Shown one piece after another: positions 23,262 to 31,630 of a stretch of DNA of 37,548 nt (the stretch's first letter is position 1; each line of letters begins with the position of its first letter). The notes under the pieces are model-generated. The model saw nothing but the letters and a program-made list of their open reading frames with translations, ran no database searches and had not been told where the DNA came from. A program made the position numbers and the translations under genes. Source of the stretch: Pseudomonadota bacterium (GTDB taxonomy: Bacteria > Desulfobacterota > Desulfobulbia > Desulfobulbales > SURF-16); assembly GCA_018897105.1 (NCBI GenBank), contig JAHILF010000130.1:1-37548 (forward strand), in the 5' to 3' direction.

Positions 23262-24008
23262 CTAACCCATGAACATTCCGCCGTTAACATGGATAAACTG
23301 ACCGGTGACATATCGGGCCTCTTCTGAAACAAGATACGCAACGGCAGCAGCCACATCTTCAACAGTCCCTAAAGAATTCATGGGGATTTCCGCTTTGATT
23401 TTTTCAGTTACCTCTTCAGACAGCTCCTTGGTCATATCTGTATCAATATAACCGGGAGCAATACCATTGACAGTGACCCCGCGTGATGCAAGTTCTTTGG
23501 CCACGGAGCGGGTCAGCCCCACCATACCCGCCTTGGCCGCCGCATAGTTGGCCTGCCCGGCATTCCCAGCAAAACCGATTACTGACGTAATCGAAACAAT
23601 CCGTCCCCAACGCTGTTTCATCATGGGACGGCTTACAGCCTTGATACAATTGAAAGCGCCTTTCAGATTGGTGTCAATAACCTCATCCCATGCCTGTTCC
23701 TTCATCATGGCAATGAGGCCATCGCGGGTTATCCCCGCATTGTTGACAAGAATATCAACACGCCCGAAATCGGTCAGTATCTTTTTAATAGCGGCCTGCA
23801 CCTGCTCTGTATCTGCAACGTCGAACTGGTAGGCCGCGGCGTTGCCGCCCGTTTCTTTAATCGATGCAACAGTAGCTTCAGCAGCATCGGGCCGGCTTAC
23901 ATAATTGACTACCACAGTGGCACCCATTCTGGCAAGCCGCAAGCAGATCGCCCTGCCTATTCCGCGGCTTCCTCCGGTGACCACTGCTATTTTCCCGTCC
24001 AATGTCAT
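23262..24008 (-). CDS. fabG: 3-oxoacyl-ACP reductase
   Basis: The 248-aa short-chain dehydrogenase reduces 3-oxoacyl-ACP with NADPH. TGGSRGIGRAI (cofactor loop), NNAGITRDGL, the catalytic Ser in SITSVIG and YAAAK (Tyr/Lys) are present. The C-terminus GQFIHVNGGMFMG is typical. The start MTLDGKIAVVTGG at 24008 has an AGGA ribosome site, so the ten extra residues of the longer reading are not used. It follows the repeat element at 24043-24206. In most genomes fabD would precede it; here it does not. Confidence 0.96.
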   Translation of the reverse strand: MTLDGKIAVVTGGSRGIGRAICLRLARMGATVVVNYVSRPDAAEATVASIKETGGNAAAYQFDVADTEQVQAAIKKILTDFGRVDILVNNAGITRDGLIAMMKEQAWDEVIDTNLKGAFNCIKAVSRPMMKQRWGRIVSITSVIGFAGNAGQANYAAAKAGMVGLTRSVAKELASRGVTVNGIAPGYIDTDMTKELSEEVTEKIKAEIPMNSLGTVEDVAAAVAYLVSEEARYVTGQFIHVNGGMFMG

Positions 24009-24042
24009 GTCGATCCTATTGGTTCTGTTGGTTATCAAATTT

Positions 24043-24206
24043 AAGGGAACCGTGAAAAATTGCCCTTTTTCCGATTACTGCGTCGCAGCGAAAAGAAAAA
24101 TGCTCATATATGCCCAATATGCGGAGTTTATACCCCCATCGGGGTACTTTTTATTTTCACCGCTCCTTGTCCTCGAACCAGATGCCTGATTTTTCAAGGC
24201 ACCCTT
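24043..24206. repeat. MITE-like element with imperfect terminal inverted repeats
   Basis: The ends AAGGGAACCGTGAAAAAT (24043-24060) and ATTTTTCAAGGCACCCTT (24189-24206) are inverted copies with a few mismatches. Inside is a hairpin TACCCCCATCGGGGTA (about 24131-24146) followed by TTTTTATTTT. It fills the whole gap between etfA and fabG, and its end overlaps the etfA stop codon. There is no coding capacity. I believe similar sequence recurs in related genomes, but that needs a search. Confidence 0.5.
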
Positions 24207-25398
24207 ATGCTGAACGCGCCTGCTTTATTTTTTCAATTAATTTCGGCAGAATTTCAAAAACATCACCGACAACGCCGTATGTTGCCACATCAAATATGGG
24301 GGCATGCGGGTCCCGGTTAATAGCAAAAATGGTATCGGATGACTGCATGCCAACAAGATGCTGGATTGCCCCGGAAATACCACAGGCGATATACACCTTG
24401 GGACTGACGGTTTTTCCGGTCTGCCCAACCTGATGGGGATAGGGCATCCAGCCGCTGTCAACAGCCGCCCTGGAGGCAGCTACAGCCCCGTCAAGCAATT
24501 GCGCCAATTCGGCAATCAATTTAAATCCCTTTTCACCTTCAAGACCACGGCCGCCTGATACAACAATATCGGCCTCGTTGAGATTGACCTGATCTCCTTC
24601 CAGGGCGACAAACTTGCGCACCTTTACCCGGGAAGCAAGCCGCTCAGTGGCAATGGTGCAATGAATGACTTCTCCTTGGCGGGCAGGGTCAGGCACATTG
24701 GCCTTCATCACAAGCGGCCGCACGGTTGCCATCTGAGGCCGGGTATTGGAACTGGCAATGGTGGCCATGATATTGCCGCCAAAGGCGGGCCTGGTCTGCA
24801 GCAGGGCGCCGTCTTCCTGCTGGATATCGAGTTGCGTGCAGTCAGCAGTGAGACCTGTTTTAAGCGATGTTGCCACCCGGGGAATAAAGGAACGACCGAT
24901 TGCCGTTGCGCCGGCAAGAATCACTTCAGGTTTATACTGACGGGCCAGATCCTCAAGGGCGTTGCCGTAAGCCTCATCGGTAAACTGCGCAAGGGCCTGA
25001 TCTTCGACAACATACACCTTATCCGCACCATAGGAAACAAGCTGAACCGGCACATCTCCTGCCTTGTCGGTCAGCAGCACAGCCGACAACGGCACCTTCT
25101 TCAGGTCTGCGAGTTTACGGCCGATACCGAGCAGCTCATGGGTGACAGGGGCGATTCTGCCATGACGGTACTCGGCATAAACCCATATGCCGGACCATGC
25201 AGACAGATCATCATTCTCCTCGCGATCTATGCCCTCAATTTTCAAGGCACCGACTTCGCAGTCATCAACGCAACCACCGCACAGTTTACAGTTTTCGTTC
25301 ACCTCGGCAATGCCGTCAACCACATGAATTGCATCAAAGGCGCAATTTGTTTCACAGAGTCCGCAGCCGATACAGGCATCAATATCTATCAGTAACAT
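24205..25398 (-). CDS. etfA: Electron-transfer flavoprotein alpha subunit with N-terminal ferredoxin domain
   Basis: The 397-aa protein is longer than ordinary EtfA (about 310-330) because it starts with a 2x[4Fe-4S] ferredoxin domain: CIGCGLCETNC (residues 9-19) and CKLCGGCVDDC (37-47). The EtfA body follows (LADLKKVPLSAVLL, LAGATAIGRSFIPRVA), with the FAD-binding C-terminus VVSGGRGLEGEKGF, GWMPYPHQVGQTGKTVSPKVYIACG in two overlapping parts, and AINRDPHAPIFDVATYGVVGD. This layout is known from CarE of the electron-bifurcating caffeyl-CoA reductase. It starts 4 bp after etfB. Confidence 0.93.
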   Translation of the reverse strand: MLLIDIDACIGCGLCETNCAFDAIHVVDGIAEVNENCKLCGGCVDDCEVGALKIEGIDREENDDLSAWSGIWVYAEYRHGRIAPVTHELLGIGRKLADLKKVPLSAVLLTDKAGDVPVQLVSYGADKVYVVEDQALAQFTDEAYGNALEDLARQYKPEVILAGATAIGRSFIPRVATSLKTGLTADCTQLDIQQEDGALLQTRPAFGGNIMATIASSNTRPQMATVRPLVMKANVPDPARQGEVIHCTIATERLASRVKVRKFVALEGDQVNLNEADIVVSGGRGLEGEKGFKLIAELAQLLDGAVAASRAAVDSGWMPYPHQVGQTGKTVSPKVYIACGISGAIQHLVGMQSSDTIFAINRDPHAPIFDVATYGVVGDVFEILPKLIEKIKQARSA

Positions 25399-25402
25399 AA
25401 GA

Positions 25403-26182
25403 CTAACACCATTCCATCAATTTTTCAGCCAACTGATCGACCTGTGCCTGTACGGTGCCTTCAATCATGGTCCGTTCACCCTTCAACTGGGGGGCAAAAA
25501 CCCTGACCACCCAGGTGGGGGAACCTTTCAGTCCTAACTGGGCAGTATCGGCATCAATATCTGCGGCTGTCAGAGTGGTTATGGCCAGCTTTTTCGCCTT
25601 CATTTTCCCTTTGAGAGAAGGAAGACGGGGTTCATTGATTTCCTTGACCACGGTAAAGAGCGCCGGCAACTCGACTTCTACCTCGTCATAGCCGTCGTCC
25701 ATCAATCTTTCGACAACGAATGTCTTGTCACTCACCTCAACTATCTTGCGGACGCAGGTGACATAGGGAATGTCCATTCGTACGGCAAGGCCGGGTCCGA
25801 CCTGGGCGGTATCTCCATCGATTGCCTGTTTGCCACACAAAATAAGGTCAGCCCCGCCTATTTTTTTGATGGCCTGGGACAGGGTGTAGGTCGTTGCCAG
25901 GGTATCGGCGCCGGCAAATGCCCTGTCAGAGACAAGCACCGCCTCATCGGCCCCGCAGGAAACAGACTCCCGCAGAATCTCCTGGGCCTGGGGCGGCCCC
26001 ATGGTCAGCACAATCACTGTGCCGCCATGCTTTTCCTTGAGGCGAACAGCCTCTTCAAGGGCATGGCGGTCATAGGGATTAATAATGGACTGCACCCCTT
26101 CCCGGGATAAGGTGTTGGTCTTGGGGTCCAGACGGACATCCTTTGCATCCGGAACCTGTTTGATACAGACAAGAATCTTCAT
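25403..26182 (-). CDS. etfB: Electron-transfer flavoprotein beta subunit
   Basis: The 259-aa subunit binds the second nucleotide of the ETF heterodimer. MKILVCIKQVPDAKDV, VSCGADEAVLVSDR, and LILCGKQAIDGDTAQVGPGLA are visible. The last motif (IDGDTAQVGP rather than the mitochondrial IDDDCNQTGQ) is the form I associate with NADH-dependent, electron-bifurcating ETFs, where the site holds FAD instead of AMP. It lies 5 bp after the acyl-CoA dehydrogenase and 4 bp before etfA. Confidence 0.94.
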   Translation of the reverse strand: MKILVCIKQVPDAKDVRLDPKTNTLSREGVQSIINPYDRHALEEAVRLKEKHGGTVIVLTMGPPQAQEILRESVSCGADEAVLVSDRAFAGADTLATTYTLSQAIKKIGGADLILCGKQAIDGDTAQVGPGLAVRMDIPYVTCVRKIVEVSDKTFVVERLMDDGYDEVEVELPALFTVVKEINEPRLPSLKGKMKAKKLAITTLTAADIDADTAQLGLKGSPTWVVRVFAPQLKGERTMIEGTVQAQVDQLAEKLMEWC

Positions 26183-26187
26183 CAGTC

Positions 26188-27336
26188 TTATGTGTACTCC
26201 TTGTTCAGCTCCTGACCAACCACGTTTCGCTGTATCTGATTGGTTCCTTCATAAATCTGCAGGATTTTAGCATCTCGCATCATCTTCTCAACCGGATAAT
26301 CACGCATATAACCATAACCGCCGAGAACCTGGACCGCATCAACCGTGACCTTCATCGCCATATCGGTTGCAAAAACCTTACACATGGAAGAGGCTTTGGA
26401 CATATCCTTCGGATGGGCGTCAATATGCTTGGCAGCAGCATAAACAAGAGCTCGGGCAGCTTCAAGCTGGATCGCCATATCGGCCAGCATGTGCTGCACG
26501 GCCTGAAAAGAGATAATCGGTTTACCGAACTGCACTCTCTGCTTGGCATAGGTGACCGCCTCATCCAAGGCCGCCTGGCCAAGTCCGACGCCGAGGATGG
26601 CGATACCCGGCCGCGACTTATCCAGAGTTTTCATTACCGTAATAAAGCCGGTGCCTTGCCGGCCGATAAGCCGGTCTTTGGGAATGCGGCAGTCCTTGAA
26701 GATAAGCTCCCGGGTTGAAGATGCCCGGATGCCCAGTTTCTTTTCCTTGACCCCATAAGAAAAACCCGAGTCAGTATCTTCAACGACAAACATGGAAGCC
26801 CCCCTGGGCCCTTTGGAACGATCGGTGATGGCTATAACCGTATAAATTTTGGCTTCGCCGGCGTTGGTTATCCACTGTTTGGTGCCGTTCAGAACCCATT
26901 CATCGCCATCGAGCACAGCGGTGGTCTGGATGCCGGAAGCATCACTACCGGCATTGGCTTCGGTGAGGGCAAAAGCGGCTTTTTTTGCGCCGGTGGCGAT
27001 ATCAGGCAGATATTTCTGCTTCATTTCTTCACTGCCGGAAATCATAATGGGAAATGCGCCAAGGGCACTGGCGGCAAATGCCGTTGCCACCCCGACACAA
27101 CCACGACCAAACTGTTCCAGGGCTAAAACGATTTCAAAGGTGCCTGCCCCGAAACCGCCATATTCTTCGGGGATATAAATACCAAAAAGATCTGCTTTGG
27201 CAACAGCGTCAAGAATATCTTTCGGAAACTCTTCGGATTCATCGAGAGCTGCACGTTGGGGAATGATTAACTCGTCGGCAATCTGCCGGGAGAGATCAAC
27301 GATCATCTGCTGTTCTTCAGTTAAAAAATAATCCAC
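26188..27336 (-). CDS. Acyl-CoA dehydrogenase
   Basis: The 382-aa flavoenzyme oxidises acyl-CoA to enoyl-CoA, or runs in reverse with a bifurcating ETF. Diagnostic segments are [34 protein letters not shown], and [21 protein letters not shown]. The catalytic base is Glu in [16 protein letters not shown] near residue 365, as in short-chain and butyryl-CoA dehydrogenases. It is co-transcribed with etfBA, which would exchange its electrons. The substrate is unknown; a short-chain or aryl-propenoyl CoA is possible. Position between fabH and fabG is unusual. Confidence 0.92.
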   Translation of the reverse strand: MDYFLTEEQQMIVDLSRQIADELIIPQRAALDESEEFPKDILDAVAKADLFGIYIPEEYGGFGAGTFEIVLALEQFGRGCVGVATAFAASALGAFPIMISGSEEMKQKYLPDIATGAKKAAFALTEANAGSDASGIQTTAVLDGDEWVLNGTKQWITNAGEAKIYTVIAITDRSKGPRGASMFVVEDTDSGFSYGVKEKKLGIRASSTRELIFKDCRIPKDRLIGRQGTGFITVMKTLDKSRPGIAILGVGLGQAALDEAVTYAKQRVQFGKPIISFQAVQHMLADMAIQLEAARALVYAAAKHIDAHPKDMSKASSMCKVFATDMAMKVTVDAVQVLGGYGYMRDYPVEKMMRDAKILQIYEGTNQIQRNVVGQELNKEYT

Positions 27337-27372
27337 AGCTTAACTCCTCAACAAAATTATAATCAGAAAATT

Positions 27373-28350
27373 CTACCATCGAAATAAAGTGGCACCCCAG
27401 GTGAAACCTCCACCAAAGGCGCAGAGCAGAACAAGATCTCCGGCATTAATACGCCCTTCCCGATTCGCCTCGTCCAAGGCTATAGGGATACTAGCCGCCG
27501 ATGTATTACCATATTTGTCCAGATTTATGTAGACTTTTTCACTGGCTACACCCAGCCTTTCTCCCAGGCTTTTCAAGATACGGATATTGGCCTGATGAGG
27601 AATAATAAGGGCAATATCATCGACCGAAACCTGCACCTGGTCAAGCACGTTCATGATAGCCATGTCCATGGAGCGAACGGCATACTTGAAAACATCCCGG
27701 CCGGCCATCTTGATATAGGAACCGTCATTTTCTTGGGAGGCCAGATTCTTGTTCATACTCGGCGCATTGTCCATATAGAGAAGCTTGTAAAGACTGCCGT
27801 CTGAAAAGAGTTTGCTGGCCAGCATACCGCGATGCTCTGTTGTTCCTGTAACCACGCAGGCCCCAGCTCCATCACCGAAGAGAACGCAGGTGTTGCGATC
27901 TTCCCAGTTGACCCGGCTCGACAATGTCTCGGCACCGACAACCAAAATTTTCATGTCTGGATCTGCTTTGACGTATTTATCAGCCACATCGAGACAAAAG
28001 ACAAAACCCGAACAGGCGGCATTGAGATCAAGAGCAAATGCGCGTGTAGCGCCAAGTTCCTTCTGCACCAGGCAGGCACATGAGGGCATGCCCATATCGG
28101 GTGTGATCGTGCCGACAATAATCATGTCGATTTCGGCAGCTGGCAGTTGTGCCATATCCATGGCTCTGCTGGCGGCTATGGTGGCGAGTTTGGACGTTTC
28201 CTCTCCCTGACCGGCGATGCGTCTGTTTTTTATGCCCGTCCGGGTGGTGATCCATTCGTCCGAGGTATCCACCATTTTTTCCAGGTCCGCATTAGACAGC
28301 ACTCTCTCCGGCAGCGCTGAACCAGTGCCGAGGACAACCATTCTGTTCAT
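27373..28350 (-). CDS. fabH: 3-oxoacyl-ACP synthase III
   Basis: The 325-aa condensing enzyme starts each fatty acid by joining an acyl-CoA primer to malonyl-ACP. The catalytic Cys in DLNAACSGFVFCL (about residue 112), His in LIIPHQANIRIL and Asn in KYGNTSAASIP are all present. Its ATG directly abuts the plsX stop codon with no spacer, so the two are translationally coupled. Confidence 0.97.
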   Translation of the reverse strand: MNRMVVLGTGSALPERVLSNADLEKMVDTSDEWITTRTGIKNRRIAGQGEETSKLATIAASRAMDMAQLPAAEIDMIIVGTITPDMGMPSCACLVQKELGATRAFALDLNAACSGFVFCLDVADKYVKADPDMKILVVGAETLSSRVNWEDRNTCVLFGDGAGACVVTGTTEHRGMLASKLFSDGSLYKLLYMDNAPSMNKNLASQENDGSYIKMAGRDVFKYAVRSMDMAIMNVLDQVQVSVDDIALIIPHQANIRILKSLGERLGVASEKVYINLDKYGNTSAASIPIALDEANREGRINAGDLVLLCAFGGGFTWGATLFRW

Positions 28351-29388
28351 TTAAGCTGCTCCCGCCGGAACATCACTTTCATCAAAATGAGATAAAGCCG
28401 GTTTTGTAGTTTCAAGCATTGCGAGAATATGGTCATTCACATTATTCTTGGCCAGACCATCAGCTACCAGCAGGGCATTCTTGATGGCCACCATATTGGA
28501 CCTGCCATGGCAGATAACACCTGTGCCGTTAAAGCCAAGCAAGGGAGCCCCGCCATATTCGGCATAGTCGACTCGTTTTTTGAAATTGCTGAAGGCCTGC
28601 TTGGCGAGAAAATATCCCATTCTCGCTTTGAATGTTTTGCAGATTTCTTCCCTGAGCATGGATAAAACAGCTTCAGCCAACCCTTCGCTGAGCTTCAGGC
28701 AAACATTGCCAACAAATCCGTCACAGACGATAACATCCACATCGCCGACAAATGTATCACGGCCCTCGACATTGCCTATATAATTAAGTCCACTGCTCTG
28801 AAAAAGCGAATGGGCGCTTTTAACCAGGGCATTTCCCTTGCCGCCCTCTTCGCCGATACTCAGCAGGCCGACACGAGGCTTTTCAATACCATACATAATA
28901 CGGGAAAAAGCAGAAGCCATAACACCGAACTGCAAGAGGTGTTTCGGGCGGCAATCAACATTTGCCCCGACATCCATGACCACAACCGGGCCTTTCAGTG
29001 TCGGGAAAACGCTGGCAATCCCCGGACGAGATATATCTTTCAACCTACCGAGAAATTTGATGGCTGCGGCCATGACTGCACCGGAATTCCCGGGGCTGAC
29101 CACTGCATCGACTTCATGCTTTCTGAGAAGTTCAAACGCAACGACAACAGAAGAGTCTTTCTTTTTGCGAACGGCCTCGATCGGTGAGTCGTGCATAGTA
29201 ATGACCTGGGAGGTCGGCACAAAATCAACCAGGTGAGAGATACCTTCTTTTTTCAGAGCGGGTATAATCTGCTCCTCACCACCGACTATGGTAATATGCA
29301 CATCAGTAACACGGACAGCCAACGCGGCACCTGCAACCATTTCCGCAGGGCCACGGTCACTTCCCATGGCATCAAGAGCTATCCGCAC
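28351..29388 (-). CDS. plsX: Phosphate acyltransferase PlsX
   Basis: The 345-aa enzyme converts acyl-ACP to acyl phosphate, the donor for phospholipid synthesis. The N-terminus RIALDAMGSDRGP, VSPGNSGAVMAAAI, VVMDVGANVDCRP and EYGGAPLLGFNGTGVICHGRS are typical. Translation starts at GTG (29386-29388) behind GGAG. It lies 134 bp downstream of rpmF and immediately upstream of fabH, the classic arrangement. Confidence 0.97.
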   Translation of the reverse strand: MRIALDAMGSDRGPAEMVAGAALAVRVTDVHITIVGGEEQIIPALKKEGISHLVDFVPTSQVITMHDSPIEAVRKKKDSSVVVAFELLRKHEVDAVVSPGNSGAVMAAAIKFLGRLKDISRPGIASVFPTLKGPVVVMDVGANVDCRPKHLLQFGVMASAFSRIMYGIEKPRVGLLSIGEEGGKGNALVKSAHSLFQSSGLNYIGNVEGRDTFVGDVDVIVCDGFVGNVCLKLSEGLAEAVLSMLREEICKTFKARMGYFLAKQAFSNFKKRVDYAEYGGAPLLGFNGTGVICHGRSNMVAIKNALLVADGLAKNNVNDHILAMLETTKPALSHFDESDVPAGAA

Positions 29389-29522
29389 GCAACTTCTCCT
29401 CTGGCTAAATGAGCACGTTTCTTTTTGAACTGAAGCAGGCTCTTCAATGCATTTCCCAGGTCTTTACATCTTGAGGCAGCTTAATCACACACTACTGCTA
29501 CCCCAAATTCAGTCAGTGGAGA

Positions 29523-29714
29523 TTAGTCAAGATTTTCTTCACCTAGATCGATTACTTTACGACCCTTATAGGAACCGCATCCGGAACAGAGCCGATGTGG
29601 CAGTTTTGGTTCGCCACACTCAGAGCATGTGGAAATAGTGGGTGCGGTCAATCCGTCATGGGAACGACGAATTCTGGTACGGGAACGAGAGTGTCTTCTT
29701 TTCGGTAAGGCCAT
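29523..29714 (-). CDS. rpmF: Ribosomal protein L32 (zinc-binding form)
   Basis: The 63-aa large-subunit protein begins [21 protein letters not shown], written here as its usual start. It keeps four zinc-ligand cysteines in [18 protein letters not shown]. The ATG at 29714 follows GGAGG by seven bases; an in-frame ATG six codons earlier has no such site. The yceD-rpmF-plsX order is conserved across bacteria. Confidence 0.97.
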   Translation of the reverse strand: MALPKRRHSRSRTRIRRSHDGLTAPTISTCSECGEPKLPHRLCSGCGSYKGRKVIDLGEENLD

Positions 29715-29777
29715 TATTTTTCCTCCAACCAACGAGTTTATGTAAAAAAAATTTACTTTTAAAATACTGCATAAATA

Positions 29778-30287
29778 TTAACCCTTCAATTTGGCTAACA
29801 CACTGAAGGGCGAAGAAGTATCCGGCTGACATCGACATTGTTCATAATTGAGATTTACCCCGCATTTACTACACATTCCACGACACTCTTCGGAGCAAAG
29901 TTTTTTTATGGGCACGGCAAGGTATACCTGCTGCTGCAATATATCGGTAATATTTATTTCACCATTTTCAAGAACTTCCATATCCATCTCATTATCGTGA
30001 CAGTAATGGTCTTTTTCCTCTAGTTCACTTGTGCCTTCCGTAGGAAGTTCCAGATCTATTCTGAAATCGGAGTCCAACGGCAGATGAAATTTCCCGAGAC
30101 AACGGTCACATGCAAAGACAGCGGTAGCTGTAATTCTCCCTGTAACAACAACACGTTGCCCAAGCCTTTTCAGGCTAAGCGAAGACTCCACTTTCCCCAA
30201 GCGTTCCAACTCTTCAGGAAACCAGTGAGCATCGTCTAAAGAGAGAGACAAACCCTCTTTCGGAATTTCATAAAAATCAATCTTCAC
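29778..30287 (-). CDS. YceD/DUF177 family protein
   Basis: The 169-aa protein belongs to the DUF177 (YceD) family linked to 23S rRNA maturation and nearly always encoded before rpmF. The central VFACDRCLGKFHLPLDSDF motif and the C-terminal cysteine cluster CSEECRGMCSKCGVNLNYEQC (split as CSEEC, GMCSKCG, YEQCRC) are characteristic and may bind zinc. The best start is GTG at 30287 (KIDFYEIPKEG), with GGAGC eight bases upstream. The upstream frame extends only into leader sequence containing the promoter. Confidence 0.88.
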   Translation of the reverse strand: MKIDFYEIPKEGLSLSLDDAHWFPEELERLGKVESSLSLKRLGQRVVVTGRITATAVFACDRCLGKFHLPLDSDFRIDLELPTEGTSELEEKDHYCHDNEMDMEVLENGEINITDILQQQVYLAVPIKKLCSEECRGMCSKCGVNLNYEQCRCQPDTSSPFSVLAKLKG

Positions 30288-30332
30288 AACACAAGCTCCA
30301 AAAGCGATATATTGCAGGCAAAGGAACAAGAA

Positions 30333-30360
30333 ATTATAAATAAAATTAATTTCTTGTCAA
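30333..30360 (-). promoter_or_regulatory. Strong sigma70 promoter for the yceD-rpmF-plsX-fab operon
   Basis: On the minus strand a perfect TTGACA (30355-30360) and a perfect TATAAT (30333-30338) are separated by 16 bp. It lies about 45 bp upstream of the yceD start in a very A/T-rich stretch. It is the only near-consensus promoter I noticed before this block, so it may drive much of the fatty-acid and ribosome-related operon. Confidence 0.8.
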
Positions 30361-30423
30361 GAGCTTTCATTGAGGCGGACAGAAATAGGAAGGGAATGAA
30401 GAAAAAAAGAAGCCTTATGCACC

Positions 30424-30900
30424 CTAAAGAAGTTCCGCCAGCCTTGACCCGGTATGCTGCAGGCGTAAACCGCAAACTACTATGATTTTCTTGAGAAGTT
30501 TTATAGATAAAGCAGGTTCTTTCTGAAAAAGATTCTGGGCATTGTCAAAGGAGAGGACATAGGCCTGTGTTTCTTCAACAGCGGAAATCGTGACCGAATG
30601 TGGATGGGATGCGGCAACAGCCATCTCCCCAAAGAGGGAACCTTTTTCTAAAATTGCCAGTATGATATTTTTGCCCGGGAATCTGCCTTCACGTTTGATA
30701 ACTAGTTTGCCTTCAACCAGTAACCCCATAAACTCCAGGGGATCGCTCTGTTGCCATACTATCGCCCCTTGCGCGTAGCGACGGAGTTCAAGATAACAAA
30801 TAAGTTTCTCAACCTCGTTTTCCATAAATTCAGGAAACACATTATGAAACTGCCGTTGCGCTGTCTGAGATTCTGATGTTTTTTCTTGCGCAGCTTGCAT
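30424..30900 (-). CDS. Single cyclic-nucleotide-binding-domain protein
   Basis: The 158-aa protein contains one cNMP-binding beta-barrel (about residues 18-130): YAQGAIVWQQSDPLEFMGLLVEGKLVIKR in pieces, then the phosphate-binding-cassette-like stretch LEKGSLFGEMAVAASHPHSVTISAVEETQAYVL (in pieces). FGEMA fits the cassette. The arginine that normally contacts the cyclic phosphate is replaced by a segment with histidines (SHPHSVT), so ligand binding is uncertain. There is no helix-turn-helix, so it is not a CRP-type regulator by itself. It starts 8 bp after the second mlaC and ends the Mla operon, hinting at regulation of lipid transport. Confidence 0.85.
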   Translation of the reverse strand: MQAAQEKTSESQTAQRQFHNVFPEFMENEVEKLICYLELRRYAQGAIVWQQSDPLEFMGLLVEGKLVIKREGRFPGKNIILAILEKGSLFGEMAVAASHPHSVTISAVEETQAYVLSFDNAQNLFQKEPALSIKLLKKIIVVCGLRLQHTGSRLAELL

Positions 30901-30908
30901 AACAGTGC

Positions 30909-31541
30909 CTATTCCCCTTCCGACGCAATTTTTCCCACTTTTTCATCAATCCGCCTCACCAGCCCCGCATATTTTTCTTTCATGATAATGCTGTTGAACT
31001 GGCTCCGGTAATTCTGCACCAGACTGACACCTTCAATAACCACATCGTAAATACGCCAGCTGTCCTGGGTCTTATAAAGCTTATAACTAATCGGGATATC
31101 AAGATTGTTGCGCTTGATAACAGTTGGAACCAATGATTTGTTTCCCCTCACAGATTCTTTCAGGAAAATGATCTTTTCATCTGAATAGGCTTCAATTTTA
31201 TTTATATAGGAATTTTCAATCATCTGGGAAAAGAACTCAATGAAATGGTCCTTTTCAGCATCAGTTATATCTTTCCAATGTTTTCCCAGTGTCAATTTCG
31301 ACATCTCTTTAAAATCAAAATGGTGGCGAAGGACGGTAAGGATCAGTTTCCTTTTGTACTGGCTATTTTCAGGTAGTTTCAGCTGATCCGTATTCACTAT
31401 AGCCATTATTTCTTCTACTGCGCTCTGCATATATTCAGCAGGGCTGTTCAGACAGGCGGCCTCATCGGCTTTAAGCAGCAGGGCAAAAAGGCAATACATA
31501 AATATTGCCGTTGTTTGCCAGCAAACAGATAATTTATTCAT
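30909..31541 (-). CDS. MlaC-like periplasmic phospholipid-binding protein (second copy)
   Basis: The 210-aa protein of the Ttg2D/MlaC family would ferry phospholipids between the MlaA outer-membrane complex and the inner-membrane MCE transporter. A signal peptide covers about residues 1-25 (WQTTAIFMYCLFALLL). The body contains LRHHFDFKEMSKLTLGKHW, FFSQMIENSYINKIEAYSDE, and WRIYDVVIEGVSLVQNYRSQF. It resembles the product at 32574-33218 throughout, indicating an old tandem duplication. I use ATG 31541; the open frame extends upstream to TTG at 31634 but that spoils the signal peptide. No clear ribosome site is seen. Confidence 0.86.
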   Translation of the reverse strand: MNKLSVCWQTTAIFMYCLFALLLKADEAACLNSPAEYMQSAVEEIMAIVNTDQLKLPENSQYKRKLILTVLRHHFDFKEMSKLTLGKHWKDITDAEKDHFIEFFSQMIENSYINKIEAYSDEKIIFLKESVRGNKSLVPTVIKRNNLDIPISYKLYKTQDSWRIYDVVIEGVSLVQNYRSQFNSIIMKEKYAGLVRRIDEKVGKIASEGE

Positions 31542-31630
31542 AACGAAGCGAATAATAATCAAATCGGGGTAAAGATGAAGAATACCCAACGACCGACGGC
31601 AGAAATGCCAATGGACAGTTGAGGGGAATT

